Both the position numbers and the translations under genes were made by a program. A stretch of 64,000 nucleotides of DNA from Streptomyces sp. CB02009 (GTDB lineage: Bacteria; Actinomycetota; Actinomycetes; Streptomycetales; Streptomycetaceae), in assembly GCF_001905825.1 (NCBI RefSeq), contig NZ_LIVV01000010.1, forward strand, positions 62,001 to 126,000, read 5' to 3'. This document shows positions 49,953 through 59,200 of the stretch, in pieces. The notes beneath the pieces are model-generated. The model had not been told where the DNA came from and did not search any database. It saw nothing but the letters and a program-made list of their open reading frames with translations. Each line of letters opens with the position of its first letter. Position 1 is the first letter of the stretch.

Positions 49953-50768
49953 GTGGCAGCCGGACCGACGACCGCGGAGAAGAGCGGCGCGAGCGAGTCG
50001 AAGAGGTCGTCGAAGGGCTCGTCGGACGGTCCGTCCCGGCCTGGCACCCGGAATCGCAGATTCCGGGTGCCAGGCACCCGGGTGCTCCTCATCGCCCTCG
50101 CGGTTCTCCTCGTCACGGCCGGCGGCATCTGGGCGCTCTACGGCTCGAACTGGTTCCGTGTGGAACGTGTGAAGACTTCCGGCACTTCGGTCCTGACCTC
50201 GGGCGAGGTCGAGGCCGTCGCCGCCGTCCCGATGGGCGCCCCGCTCGTCACCGTCGACACCGAGGCCATCGAGGCGCGGCTGCGGGAGAGGCTCCCGCGG
50301 ATCGAGTCGGTGGACGTCGTACGGTCCTGGCCGCACGGAATCGGGCTGAAAGTGACGGAACGGAAGCCCGTTCTCCTGATGGAAAAGGGCGGAAAGTTCA
50401 TCGAAGTGGACGCGACCGGAATGCGGTTCGCCACCGTCGACACCGCTCCCCGCGGCGTCCCCCGCCTCGTCCTCGACAGCGCCTCCTCGCCGAGTCTGCG
50501 CCGCTTCGGCGCGGACCGGCTGCTCCGGGAGGCGGTGCGCGTCCGGGGTGAACTCCCGGCCGAAATCGCCCGGAACACTCGTGTCGTACGCGTCACCTCG
50601 TACGACTCCGTCACTCTGGAGCTGACCAGGGGGCGCACCGTCTTCTGGGGCAGCGGCGAACACGGTCCCGTCAAGGCCCGCGTTCTCACCGCGCTCCTGA
50701 AAGCCACTCCCAAAGCGGGGCACTTCGATGTAAGTGCCCCCACAGCGCCCGCCTCGTCCGGGAGTTGA
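49953..50768 (+). CDS. ftsQ: division protein FtsQ/DivIB
   Basis: A 271-residue bitopic septal protein: a basic, Ser-rich cytoplasmic tail (about 1-40), a transmembrane helix (VLLIALAVLLVTAGGIWALY, 44-63), a POTRA domain starting NWFRVERVKTSG and a C-terminal beta domain with ERKPVLLMEKGGKFIEVDATG. GTG 49953. The codons for the tail (about residues 30-43) contain a remarkable hairpin pair (see 50040-50081). FtsQ is needed for division, not growth, in Streptomyces. Confidence 0.95.
   Translation: MAAGPTTAEKSGASESKRSSKGSSDGPSRPGTRNRRFRVPGTRVLLIALAVLLVTAGGIWALYGSNWFRVERVKTSGTSVLTSGEVEAVAAVPMGAPLVTVDTEAIEARLRERLPRIESVDVVRSWPHGIGLKVTERKPVLLMEKGGKFIEVDATGMRFATVDTAPRGVPRLVLDSASSPSLRRFGADRLLREAVRVRGELPAEIARNTRVVRVTSYDSVTLELTRGRTVFWGSGEHGPVKARVLTALLKATPKAGHFDVSAPTAPASSGS
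50040..50081 (+). promoter_or_regulatory. two mutually exclusive hairpins inside ftsQ
   Basis: Hairpin 1: 50040-50055 with 50059-50074, a perfect 16-bp stem (CCTGGCACCCGGAATC) and a 3-base loop. Hairpin 2: 50063-50071 with 50073-50081, a perfect 9-bp stem (CCGGGTGCC/GGCACCCGG) around one base, using the 3' arm of hairpin 1 as its 5' arm. No U-tract follows hairpin 1. Confidence 0.65.
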
Positions 50769-50773
50769 CGGGA

Positions 50774-50817
50774 ATCACCCCTGGCCAGCCCCCTGGTTGG
50801 CCAGCGCTACGGGTGAT
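50774..50817 (+). terminator. nested hairpin after ftsQ
   Basis: Outer arms ATCACCC/GGGTGAT (50774-50780, 50811-50817) enclose inner arms CTGGCCA/TGGCCAG (50781-50787, 50798-50804), six bases after the ftsQ stop. A partial terminator here would separate ftsQ from the ftsZ promoters. Confidence 0.6.
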
Positions 50818-50829
50818 CACATAGGGTGA
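50817..50829 (+). promoter_or_regulatory. BldD-like box upstream of ftsZ
   Basis: TCACATAGGGTGA matches the BldD consensus TNACNCWGNGTNA at eight of nine specified positions. ftsZ is, from memory, a BldD target in Streptomyces. The site overlaps the end of the nested hairpin. Confidence 0.6.
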
Positions 50830-50884
50830 AAAGAAAAACGGGAGGTTCGGCGTGTTCGTTGAACGTGCGCCACTTGTCGACTTA

Positions 50885-50920
50885 GTGTCCTGTCCGGAAG
50901 AGTCCAGCGAACAGAGACAC
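50885..50920 (+). promoter_or_regulatory. paired WhiA-like GACAC motifs upstream of ftsZ
   Basis: GTGTC (50885-50889) and GACAC (50916-50920) face each other 26 bases apart. WhiA recognises GACAC and activates ftsZ for sporulation septation in Streptomyces, as I recall. A 5-base motif alone is weak; the paired position within the ftsZ promoter region supports it. Confidence 0.45.
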
Positions 50921-50924
50921 TGGT

Positions 50925-50949
50925 AACCCTAAACTTCAACGTTAGGGTT
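50925..50949 (+). promoter_or_regulatory. palindrome in the ftsZ promoter region
   Basis: AACCCTAA/TTAGGGTT around a 9-base spacer, 97 bases before ftsZ. In this GC-rich context such symmetric AT-bearing arms are unlikely by chance. Nothing else coding is seen in 50769-51046. Confidence 0.55.
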
Positions 50950-51046
50950 TGGGTCGGCGTTTCGGACCGTCCCAATCGGCATCCGTCGGAGCCGCGCGAA
51001 CAACCGCGCAGCGACGACACGTAACTCGAGGCGAGAGGCCTTCGAC

Positions 51047-52261
51047 GTGGCAGCACCGCAGAACTACCTCGCAGTCATCAAGGTCATCGGTGTCGGCGGC
51101 GGTGGTGTCAATGCCATCAACCGAATGATCGAGGTCGGTCTCAAGGGCGTCGAGTTCATCGCCATCAACACCGACGCGCAAGCGCTGTTGATGAGCGACG
51201 CCGACGTCAAGCTCGACGTCGGCCGTGAACTCACCCGCGGCCTCGGCGCCGGGGCGAACCCGGCCGTCGGTCGCAAGGCGGCAGAGGACCACCGTGAGGA
51301 GATCGAGGAGGTCCTCAAGGGGGCCGACATGGTCTTCGTCACCGCCGGAGAGGGCGGCGGCACCGGCACCGGCGGCGCACCCGTCGTCGCCAACATCGCG
51401 CGCTCGCTCGGCGCCCTGACGATCGGTGTGGTCACCCGGCCGTTCACCTTCGAGGGCCGCCGTCGCGCCAACCAGGCGGAGGACGGCATCGCCGAGCTCC
51501 GCGAAGAGGTCGACACCCTCATCGTCATCCCCAACGACCGGCTCCTGTCGATCTCGGACCGCCAGGTCTCCGTGCTCGACGCCTTCAAGTCGGCCGACCA
51601 GGTGCTGCTGAGCGGTGTGCAGGGCATCACCGACCTCATCACCACCCCGGGTCTGATCAACCTCGACTTCGCCGACGTCAAGTCGGTCATGTCCGAGGCC
51701 GGTTCGGCCCTGATGGGCATCGGCTCCGCCCGCGGCGACGACCGCGCGGTGGCCGCGGCGGAGATGGCGATCTCCTCGCCGCTCCTCGAGGCCTCCATCG
51801 ACGGCGCCCGCGGCGTGCTGCTCTCCATCTCCGGCGGCAGCGACCTCGGTCTCTTCGAGATCAACGAGGCCGCGCAGCTGGTCAGCGAGGCCGCACACCC
51901 GGAGGCCAACATCATCTTCGGCGCCGTCATCGACGACGCCCTCGGCGACGAGGTCCGGGTCACCGTCATCGCGGCCGGCTTCGACGGCGGCCAGCCGCCG
52001 GCCCGCCGGGACAACATCATCGGCTCGGTCTCCGCCAAGCGCGAGGAGCCGGCCCCGGCGCCCCGCCACGTCGAGACCTCCCGCCCGCTGGGCGGCCTCG
52101 GCACGGTCGCCCCGCGCGAGGAGCCGGCCCAGGCTCCGGCCGAGCCGGCGCCGGCGGTCAACGAGACCCCGCTGCAGTCCGCCCCTCCGGTCGTCCCGCC
52201 GGCCCGTCCGTACGCGGACAGCCAGGCCGAAGAGCTGGACGTCCCGGACTTCCTGAAGTGA
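51047..52261 (+). CDS. ftsZ: cell division GTPase FtsZ
   Basis: Tubulin-like GTPase that forms the division ring; 404 residues. The tubulin signature is EGGGTGTGGAPVV (GGGTGTG), and the T7 synergy loop is NLDFADVKSVM. The intrinsically disordered linker (about 315-385) is rich in Pro, Ala and Glu. The conserved C-terminal peptide, for FtsA/SepF-type partners, ends ELDVPDFLK. GTG 51047 has GGCGAGAGG about nine bases upstream. The 278-bp upstream region carries several regulatory sites. The stop overlaps pgeF (GTGA). Confidence 0.98.
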   Translation: MAAPQNYLAVIKVIGVGGGGVNAINRMIEVGLKGVEFIAINTDAQALLMSDADVKLDVGRELTRGLGAGANPAVGRKAAEDHREEIEEVLKGADMVFVTAGEGGGTGTGGAPVVANIARSLGALTIGVVTRPFTFEGRRRANQAEDGIAELREEVDTLIVIPNDRLLSISDRQVSVLDAFKSADQVLLSGVQGITDLITTPGLINLDFADVKSVMSEAGSALMGIGSARGDDRAVAAAEMAISSPLLEASIDGARGVLLSISGGSDLGLFEINEAAQLVSEAAHPEANIIFGAVIDDALGDEVRVTVIAAGFDGGQPPARRDNIIGSVSAKREEPAPAPRHVETSRPLGGLGTVAPREEPAQAPAEPAPAVNETPLQSAPPVVPPARPYADSQAEELDVPDFLK

Positions 52262-52986
52262 TAGGACAGCGCTTCGACGCGAACGGCGCGCACTTCGCCT
52301 TCACCGACCGGTGGGGCGGGGTGAGCGCCGTTCCGTACGAGGAGCTCAACCTCGGCGGCGCGGTGGGCGACACCCCCGAGGCGGTACGGACCAACCGGGC
52401 ACGCGCGGCCGGAGCCCTCGGGCTCGACCCCGCGTCGGTGGTCTGGATGAACCAGGTGCACGGCGCGGACGTCGCCGAGGTCGAAGGGCCGTGGGGCGCC
52501 GACGGGATCCCGTCGGTGGACGCCCTCGTCACCTCCCGGCCCGGAGTCGCCCTCGCCGTCCTCACCGCGGACTGCGTCCCCGTCCTCCTCGCCGACCCGG
52601 TCGCCGGGGTCGCGGCCGCCGCCCACGCGGGACGGCCCGGGATGGTGGCGGGCGTCGTTCCCGCCGCGGTCGCGGCCATGATCGACCTCGGCGCCGACCC
52701 CGCCCGTATCGTCGCCCGCACCGGCCCCGCCGTCTGCGGGCGCTGCTACGAGGTGCCGGAGGCCATGCGGGCCGAGGTCGCCGGGACCGAACCCGCCGCC
52801 TGGGCCGAGACGAGCTGGGGCACCCCGGCCGTCGACGTCACCGCCGGAGTCCTCGCCCAGCTCGAACGGCTCGGCGTCACGGACCGGCAGGCCAGTACGG
52901 TCTGCACCCGGGAATCCGTTGACCACTACTCGTACCGCCGCGATCGCACCACGGGGCGACTCGCGGGATATGTCTGGTTGGACTGA
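52258..52986 (+). CDS. pgeF: peptidoglycan editing factor PgeF (YfiH family)
   Basis: A 242-residue copper/zinc-amidohydrolase-like protein of the laccase-domain family, implicated in removing wrong amino acids from peptidoglycan precursors and in purine nucleoside phosphorylysis. Key residues are His in WMNQVHGAD, Cys and Asp in LTADCVPVLLAD, His in AAHAGRPGM and the C-terminal CTRESVDHYSYRRD. GTG 52258 overlaps ftsZ, so translation is coupled. Confidence 0.92.
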   Translation: MIGQRFDANGAHFAFTDRWGGVSAVPYEELNLGGAVGDTPEAVRTNRARAAGALGLDPASVVWMNQVHGADVAEVEGPWGADGIPSVDALVTSRPGVALAVLTADCVPVLLADPVAGVAAAAHAGRPGMVAGVVPAAVAAMIDLGADPARIVARTGPAVCGRCYEVPEAMRAEVAGTEPAAWAETSWGTPAVDVTAGVLAQLERLGVTDRQASTVCTRESVDHYSYRRDRTTGRLAGYVWLD

Positions 52987-52994
52987 GAAGAGAC

Positions 52995-53714
52995 ATGACG
53001 GACCGCACGTCGGAACTCGCCGAGAACCTGGCCCGGGTGGAGGCGCGCATCGCAGCCGCCTGCGCGGCCGCCGGGCGCCCGCGGGAAGAGGTGACGCTCG
53101 TCGTGGTCACCAAGACCTATCCCGCGAGCGATGTGAGGATCCTCCACGGACTCGGCGTGCGGCACGTCGCCGAGAACCGGGACCAGGACGCCGCCCCGAA
53201 GGCGGCCGCCTGCGCCGACCTTGATCTGACCTGGCACTTCGTGGGTCAGTTGCAGACCAACAAGGTCAGATCCGTGGTGGGTTATGCCGATGTGGTGCAG
53301 TCCGTCGACCGCTTGAAGCTCGTTTCCTCGCTCTCCGCGGCCGCGGAGAGGGAGGGCCGCGAGCTCGGCTGCCTCCTGCAGGTCGCGCTCGACGCCGAGT
53401 CCGGCGAGCGGGGCGACCGCGGCGGTGTCGCCCCCGACGGGATCGAGGAGTTGGCGGCCGCGGTGGACGCCGCTCCGGGGCTGCGGCTCGGCGGACTCAT
53501 GACCGTCGCGCCGCTCTCCGGCCCGTACGCGGGACGGCAACGCGCCGCCTTCGACCGGCTGATGGATTTGTCGACTGCCCTGCGCGCGACCCGTCCGGCT
53601 GCGAACATGGTGTCAGCAGGGATGAGTGCGGACCTCGAGGAGGCCGTCGCTGCCGGGGCGACACACGTACGCGTCGGTACGGCGGTACTCGGAGTCCGCC
53701 CGAAGCTCGGGTAA
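52995..53714 (+). CDS. YggS-family PLP-binding protein
   Basis: A PLP-homeostasis protein (PLPBP/ProSC) of 239 residues, single TIM-barrel domain. The PLP Lys is in LVVVTKTYP. The usual HVAENRVQE motif reads HVAENRDQDAAPKA here. WHFVGQLQTNK and GMSADLEEAV are present. ATG 52995 lies eight bases after pgeF. It is typical of the ftsZ-sepF interval in Gram-positive bacteria. Confidence 0.95.
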   Translation: MTDRTSELAENLARVEARIAAACAAAGRPREEVTLVVVTKTYPASDVRILHGLGVRHVAENRDQDAAPKAAACADLDLTWHFVGQLQTNKVRSVVGYADVVQSVDRLKLVSSLSAAAEREGRELGCLLQVALDAESGERGDRGGVAPDGIEELAAAVDAAPGLRLGGLMTVAPLSGPYAGRQRAAFDRLMDLSTALRATRPAANMVSAGMSADLEEAVAAGATHVRVGTAVLGVRPKLG

Positions 53715-53853
53715 CGTCGCGAAGCAAGTCGGACCACAGCAGAAAATATGGTCATTCCGCAGAACGGCGGGACGACCCGTGGATCGCGGGCACTTGGTGA
53801 CGCTGCGACATCGGCCGGTATGGCGATCCACCACAGAGCGGAGGACTCAGAGA

Positions 53854-54477
53854 ATGGCCGGCGCGATGCGCAAGATGGCGGTCTACCTCGGCCTCGTGGA
53901 GGACGATGGGTACGACGGCCGGGGCTTCGACCCCGACGACGACTTCGAACCCGAGCTGGAGCCGGAGCCCGAGCGCGACCGGCGCCACATCGCGCCCCCG
54001 CGACAGGTGGAGCGTGAGGAACCGGTGCGAGTGGTGCAGCCTCCGGCCCCCCGCGAACCGATGTCCCATCCTGTACCGGTACTCGCCGAAAGCGGACGTC
54101 CGGCCCGAATTGCCCCCGTGGCATCCATCACACCCGAACGTCCCAGCATGGAGAAGAACGCACCCGTGATCATGCCCAAGGTCGTGTCCGAGCGGGAGCC
54201 CTACCGCATCACCACGCTGCACCCCCGGACCTACAACGAGGCCCGTACCATCGGGGAACACTTCCGCGAGGGCACCCCGGTGATCATGAACCTCACGGAG
54301 ATGGACGACACGGACGCGAAGCGACTTGTCGACTTTGCCGCCGGACTCGTCTTCGGGCTCCATGGCAGCATTGAGCGAGTGACGCAGAAGGTGTTCCTGT
54401 TGTCGCCTGCTAACGTCGATGTCACGGCGGAGGACAAGGCCCGGATCGCAGAGGGCGGATTCTTCAACCAGAGCTGA
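53854..54477 (+). CDS. sepF: cell division protein SepF
   Basis: Membrane anchor of the Z-ring; 207 residues. The amphipathic N-terminus MRKMAVYLGLVED is followed by an acidic linker (DDDFEPELEPEPERDRR) and the SepF fold with TLHPRTYNEARTIGEHF, PVIMNLTEMDD and DFAAGLVFGLHGSIERV. ATG 53854 has GGAGGA nine bases upstream; ATG 53866 and 53875 are possible. It should bind the FtsZ C-terminal peptide. Expression from the ftsZ unit is likely. Confidence 0.95.
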   Translation: MAGAMRKMAVYLGLVEDDGYDGRGFDPDDDFEPELEPEPERDRRHIAPPRQVEREEPVRVVQPPAPREPMSHPVPVLAESGRPARIAPVASITPERPSMEKNAPVIMPKVVSEREPYRITTLHPRTYNEARTIGEHFREGTPVIMNLTEMDDTDAKRLVDFAAGLVFGLHGSIERVTQKVFLLSPANVDVTAEDKARIAEGGFFNQS

Positions 54478-54558
54478 GAACACGAGAACCGGACGGACCG
54501 GTCGCGAAGCGGCCGGAACAAGTGAGAGCACGTAAGTCAGGGGAGAGGGAACCGCGGG

Positions 54559-54849
54559 ATGGGCGTCGCACTACAGGTGGTCTACATCGTGCTGATGTGC
54601 TTCCTCGTCCTCCTGATCGTCCGACTTGTCATGGACTACGTCTTCCAGTTCGCCCGTTCATGGCAACCCGGTAAGGCGATGGTGGTCGTCCTTGAGGCCA
54701 CCTACACTGTCACCGATCCACCGCTCAAGCTTCTGCGGCGACTCATCCCGCCGCTGCGTCTCGGGGGCGTGGCACTCGACCTGTCCTTCTTCGTTCTGAT
54801 GATCATTGTCTACATCCTGATCTCCATCGTGAGCAGCTTCGCGAGGTGA
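54559..54849 (+). CDS. YggT-family membrane protein
   Basis: A 96-residue membrane protein with two hydrophobic helices (VVYIVLMCFLVLLIVRLVMD and DLSFFVLMIIVYILISIVS) and the family core PPLKLLRRLIPPLRLGG. ATG 54559 has GGGGAGAGGG upstream. It sits between sepF and divIVA as in many Gram-positives. A role in division-plane or osmotic stress is suggested for relatives only. Confidence 0.92.
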   Translation: MGVALQVVYIVLMCFLVLLIVRLVMDYVFQFARSWQPGKAMVVVLEATYTVTDPPLKLLRRLIPPLRLGGVALDLSFFVLMIIVYILISIVSSFAR

Positions 54850-54904
54850 ATGTGGACGATACGGTCTTGCCGACTGCCGACGACTACGTAGAGGTGAAGA
54901 AGAG

Positions 54905-56014
54905 ATGCCGCTGACCCCCGAGGACGTGCGGAACAAGCAGTTCACGACCGTCCGCCTCCGAGAAGGCTATGACGAGGACGAGGTCGATGCCTTCCTCGAC
55001 GAGGTCGAGGCCGAGCTGACCCGCCTGCTCCGCGAGAACGAGGACCTGCGCGCCAAGCTGGCCGCCGCGACGCGTGCCGCCGCGCAGAACCAGCAGCAGC
55101 AGGGCATGCGCAAGCCCCCGGAGCAGCAGGATCGTCCCGTCGGTCCCGGCGCGCCCGTGCCCGCCGCCATATCCGGACCTCCGGTCCAGCAGCAGCCGCC
55201 GCAGATGGGCCCGCCGCAGCTTCCGTCCGGTGCCCCGCAGCTCCCGGCCGGCCCGATGCAGGGTGGCCCGATGCAGGGCGGCCCCATGCAGGGCGGTCCG
55301 ATGCAGGGCGGCCCCATGGGCCCCGGCCCGATGCAGGGCGGCCCCATGGGTCACCCGCAGCAGCAGCAGATGCAGCAGCAGATGCCGCCGCAGATGCAGC
55401 AGCCGCAGCAGGGCCCCGGTGGCGACAGTGCCGCGCGTGTCCTCTCGCTGGCCCAGCAGACCGCCGACCAGGCGATCGCCGAGGCCCGCTCCGAGGCCAA
55501 CAAGATCGTCGGCGAGGCGCGTTCGCGCGCCGAGGGCCTGGAGCGGGACGCCCGCGCCAAGGCGGACGCTCTTGAGCGGGACGCGCAGGAGAAGCACCGC
55601 GTCGCGATGGGCTCCCTGGAGTCCGCCCGCGCGACGCTGGAGCGCAAGGTCGAGGACCTGCGCGGCTTCGAGCGCGAGTACCGCACGCGTCTGAAGTCGT
55701 ACCTGGAGTCGCAGCTGCGTCAGCTGGAGACCCAGGCCGACGACTCGCTCGCCCCGCCGCGCACCCCGGCCGCGGCCTCGCTGCCGCCGGCCCCGTCGAT
55801 GGCCTCGGCCGGCGCCGGTGCGCCGTCCTACGGCGGCAACGGCGGGATGGGCGGTGGACCGTCCATGGGCGGCGCCCCGTCCTACGGCGGCCAGCAGCAG
55901 ATGTCTCCGGCGATGACCCAGCCGATGGCTCCGGTCCGTCCGCAGGCTCCGCAGCCGATGCAGCAGGCGCCGGCGCCGATGCGCGGCTTCCTGATCGACG
56001 AGGACGACAACTGA
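54905..56014 (+). CDS. divIVA: polar growth protein DivIVA
   Basis: Coiled-coil protein that binds curved membrane and drives hyphal tip growth; 369 residues. The N-terminal lipid-binding domain is MPLTPEDVRNKQFTTVRL followed by GYDEDEVDAFLDEVE. A long Gln/Pro/Met/Gly-rich insert (about 60-175) separates it from the second coiled coil (about 175-290). The tail is Gly/Pro/Met-rich. ATG 54905. Essential in Streptomyces, where it recruits the polarisome; the insert length is variable. Confidence 0.96.
   Translation: MPLTPEDVRNKQFTTVRLREGYDEDEVDAFLDEVEAELTRLLRENEDLRAKLAAATRAAAQNQQQQGMRKPPEQQDRPVGPGAPVPAAISGPPVQQQPPQMGPPQLPSGAPQLPAGPMQGGPMQGGPMQGGPMQGGPMGPGPMQGGPMGHPQQQQMQQQMPPQMQQPQQGPGGDSAARVLSLAQQTADQAIAEARSEANKIVGEARSRAEGLERDARAKADALERDAQEKHRVAMGSLESARATLERKVEDLRGFEREYRTRLKSYLESQLRQLETQADDSLAPPRTPAAASLPPAPSMASAGAGAPSYGGNGGMGGGPSMGGAPSYGGQQQMSPAMTQPMAPVRPQAPQPMQQAPAPMRGFLIDEDDN
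55253..55351 (+). repeat. 15-bp tandem repeats in divIVA
   Basis: Units of five codons encode PMQGG repeated about five times, with one GP interruption. The run lies in the disordered insert between coiled coils. All units are in frame. Confidence 0.85.
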
Positions 56015-56058
56015 CGGCGCGTGGTCGCGCGATGAGCGCGTAGCCGTCGGCAGGCCGA

Positions 56059-56092
56059 AGGGCCGGACCCGGGAAACCGGGCCCGGCCCTTT
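56059..56092 (+). terminator. terminator after divIVA
   Basis: AGGGCCGGACCCGG/CCGGGCCCGGCCCT with one G-U pair and a GAAA loop, followed by TT, 45 bases after the divIVA stop. This ends the dcw cluster. Confidence 0.85.
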
Positions 56093-56198
56093 GCCGTACC
56101 CGCGGCCGGCTGTGCACCGCACCGGCGGTGCGGGTTCAGGCGAGGGAGCCTGGGCCCGGCAAGGGTGGTGCCCGCGGTGAGGTGGGTGGGAGGGATGG

Positions 56199-56235
56199 CG
56201 AAGGGCCCGGCACCAGGTTGGTGCCGGGCCCTTCG
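56199..56235 (-). terminator. terminator after ileS
   Basis: CGAAGGGCCCGGCACC and its perfect complement (16 bp) around AGGTT, 11 bases past the ileS stop on the minus strand. Confidence 0.88.
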
Positions 56236-56245
56236 CGCGGGGGGG

Positions 56246-59200
56246 TTAGGCCTTGCGGAGGCGGAAGGTGAGGTTCAGGGAGTCGTCCGTGAACGGCTCG
56301 CCGTACGTGGTGTCCGCCTCGCCCTGCGCGTGGTCCGTCGCCAGGACCTCGTCCGCGATCAGGCCCGCGTGGGCCGTCAGGGCCTCCGCCGTCTCCGGGG
56401 AATCCGTCACCCAGCGGAGCGCGATGCGGTCCGCCACGTCCAGGCCGCTGTTCTTGCGGGCCTCCTGGATCAGGCGGATCGCGTCACGGGCCAGTCCCGC
56501 CTTGCGGAGCTCCGGGGTGATCTCCAGGTCCAGGGCGACCGTCGCGCCCGCGTCCGAGGCCACCGACCAGCCCTCGCGGGGGGTCTCCGTGATGATGACC
56601 TCCTCGGGGGTGACGGTGATCTCCTCGCCGTTCACCGAGAGGGTCGCCTCGCCCGAGCGGAGGGCCAGCGAGAGCGCCGCCGCGTCCGCCGCCGCCACCG
56701 CCTTCGCCACGTCCTGGACGCCCTTGCCGAAGCGCTTGCCCAGGGAGCGGAAGTTCGCCTTGGCGGTGGTGTCCACCAGCGAGCCGCCCACCTCCGAGAG
56801 GGAGGCCAGGGAGCTGACGTTCAGCTCCTCCGTGATCTGGGCCTGGAGGTCCGTGGAGAGGGCCGAGAAGCCCGTCGCCGCCACCAGGGCCCGGGAGAGC
56901 GGCTGGCGGGTCTTCACGCCCGACTCGGCGCGCGTCGCCCGGCCCAGCTCGACCAGGCGCCGGACGAGGAGCATCTGCTCCGAGAGCGTCTTGTCGATCG
57001 CCGTGGTGTCCGCCTCCGGCCACGTCGCCAGGTGGACCGACTCGGGGGCGTCAGGCGACACCGGCACCACCAGGTCCTGCCAGACCCGCTCGGTGATGAA
57101 CGGGGTCAGCGGGGCCATCAGGCGCGTGACCGTCTCCACCACGTCGTGGAGGGTGCGGAGGGCCGCCTTGTCGCCCTGCCAGAAGCGGCGGCGGGAGCGG
57201 CGCACGTACCAGTTGGAGAGGTCGTCGACGAAGGCGGAGATCAGCTTGCCGGTGCGCTGGGTGTCGTACGACTCCATCGCCTCGGTCGTCTCGGCGACCA
57301 GCGTGTTCAGCTCGGAGAGCAGCCACCGGTCGAGGACCGTGCGGTCGGCCGGCGCCGGGTCCGCGGCCGAGGGGGCCCAGCCGGACGTGCGGGCGTACAG
57401 CGCCTGGAAGGCGACCGTGTTCCAGTACGTCAGGAGGGTCTTGCGGACGACCTCCTGGATCGTGCCGTGGCCGACCCGGCGGGCCGCCCACGGGGAGCCG
57501 CCGGCCGCCATGAACCAGCGGACGGCGTCGGCGCCGTGCTGGTCCATGAGCGGGATCGGCTGGAGGATGTTCCCCAGGTGCTTGGACATCTTGCGGCCGT
57601 CCTCGGCGAGGATGTGGCCCAGGCAGACCACGTTCTCGTAGGACGACTTGTCGAAGACCAGCGTGCCGACGGCCATCAGCGTGTAGAACCAGCCGCGGGT
57701 CTGGTCGATGGCCTCGGAGATGAACTGCGCCGGGTAGCGGGACTCGAAGAGTTCCTTGTTCTCGTACGGGTAGCCGTACTGCGCGAACGGCATCGAGCCC
57801 GAGTCGTACCAGGCGTCGATGACCTCCGGCACCCGGGTGGCCTCCAGCGAGCAGCCCTCGGTGGGGCAGCCGAAGGTCACCGCGTCGATGTACGGGCGGT
57901 GCGGGTCGAGCTGCGACTGGTCGGTGCCCGTCAGCTCGGTCAGCTCGGCGCGCGAGCCCACACAGGTCAGGTGGCCCTCCTCGCAGCGCCAGATCGGCAG
58001 CGGGGTGCCCCAGTAGCGGTTCCGGGAGAGCGCCCAGTCGACGTTGTTGGTCAGCCAGTCGCCGAAGCGGCCGTGCTTGACCGAGTCGGGGAACCAGTTC
58101 GTCCGCTCGTTCTCCGCGAGCATGCGGTCCTTGACCGCGGTCGTGCGGATGTACCAGGACGGCTGCGCGTAGTACAGCAGCGCCGTGTGGCAGCGCCAGC
58201 AGTGCGGGTAGCTGTGCTCGTACGCGATGTGCTTGAAGAGCAGCCCGCGCGCGTCCAGGTCGGCGGTGAGCGCCTCGTCGGCCTTCTTGAAGAAGACGCC
58301 GCCGACCAGCGGCACGTCCTCCTCGAAGGTGCCGTCGGGACGGACCGGGTTCACGACCGGCAGGCCGTATGCCTTGCAGACCTTGAGGTCGTCCTCGCCG
58401 AAGGCGGGGGACTGGTGGACCAGACCCGTGCCGTCCTCGGTCGTCACGTACTCGGCGTTGACGACGTAGTGGGCCGGCTCGGGGAACTCGATCAGCTCGA
58501 AGGGGCGCTGGTAGGTCCAGCGCTCCATCTCGGCGCCCGTGAAGGACTCGCCGGTGGTGACCCAGCCCTCGCCGAGGGCCTTCTCGACCAGCGGCTGGGC
58601 GACGACGACGCGCTCGTCGCCGTCGGTGGCGACGACGTAGGTGACCTCGGGGTGGGCGGCGACCGCGGTGTTGGACACCAGGGTCCACGGGGTCGTCGTC
58701 CAGACCAGGAGCGCCGCCTTGCCGGCGAGCGGGCCGGAGGTCAGCGGGAAGCGGACGTAGACCGAGGGGTCGACGACCGTCTCGTAGCCCTGGGCCAGCT
58801 CGTGGTCGGAGAGGCCGGTGCCGCAGCGCGGGCACCAGGGGGCGACGCGGTGGTCCTGGACCAGCAGGTCCTTGTCGAAGATCTGCTTCAGCGACCACCA
58901 GACCGACTCGATGTACGAGGGGTCCATGGTCCGGTACGCGTCGTCCAGGTCGACCCAGTAGCCCATGCGGGTCGTGAGCTCGGCGAACGCGTCGGTGTGC
59001 CGGGTCACGGACTCGCGGCACTTGTCGTTGAACGCGGCGATGCCGTAGTCCTCGATGTCCTTCTTGCCGGAGAAGCCGAGCTCCTTCTCGACGGCGAGCT
59101 CCACGGGGAGGCCGTGGCAGTCCCAGCCGGCCTTGCGGGCCACGTGGTAGCCGCGCATCGTCCGGAAGCGGGGGAAGACGTCCTTGAAGACGCGGGCCTC

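Noticed and set aside
55253..55351. Frameshift or assembly error in the divIVA repeat
   Set aside because: All units are multiples of 15 bases and the frame stays open into the second coiled coil.
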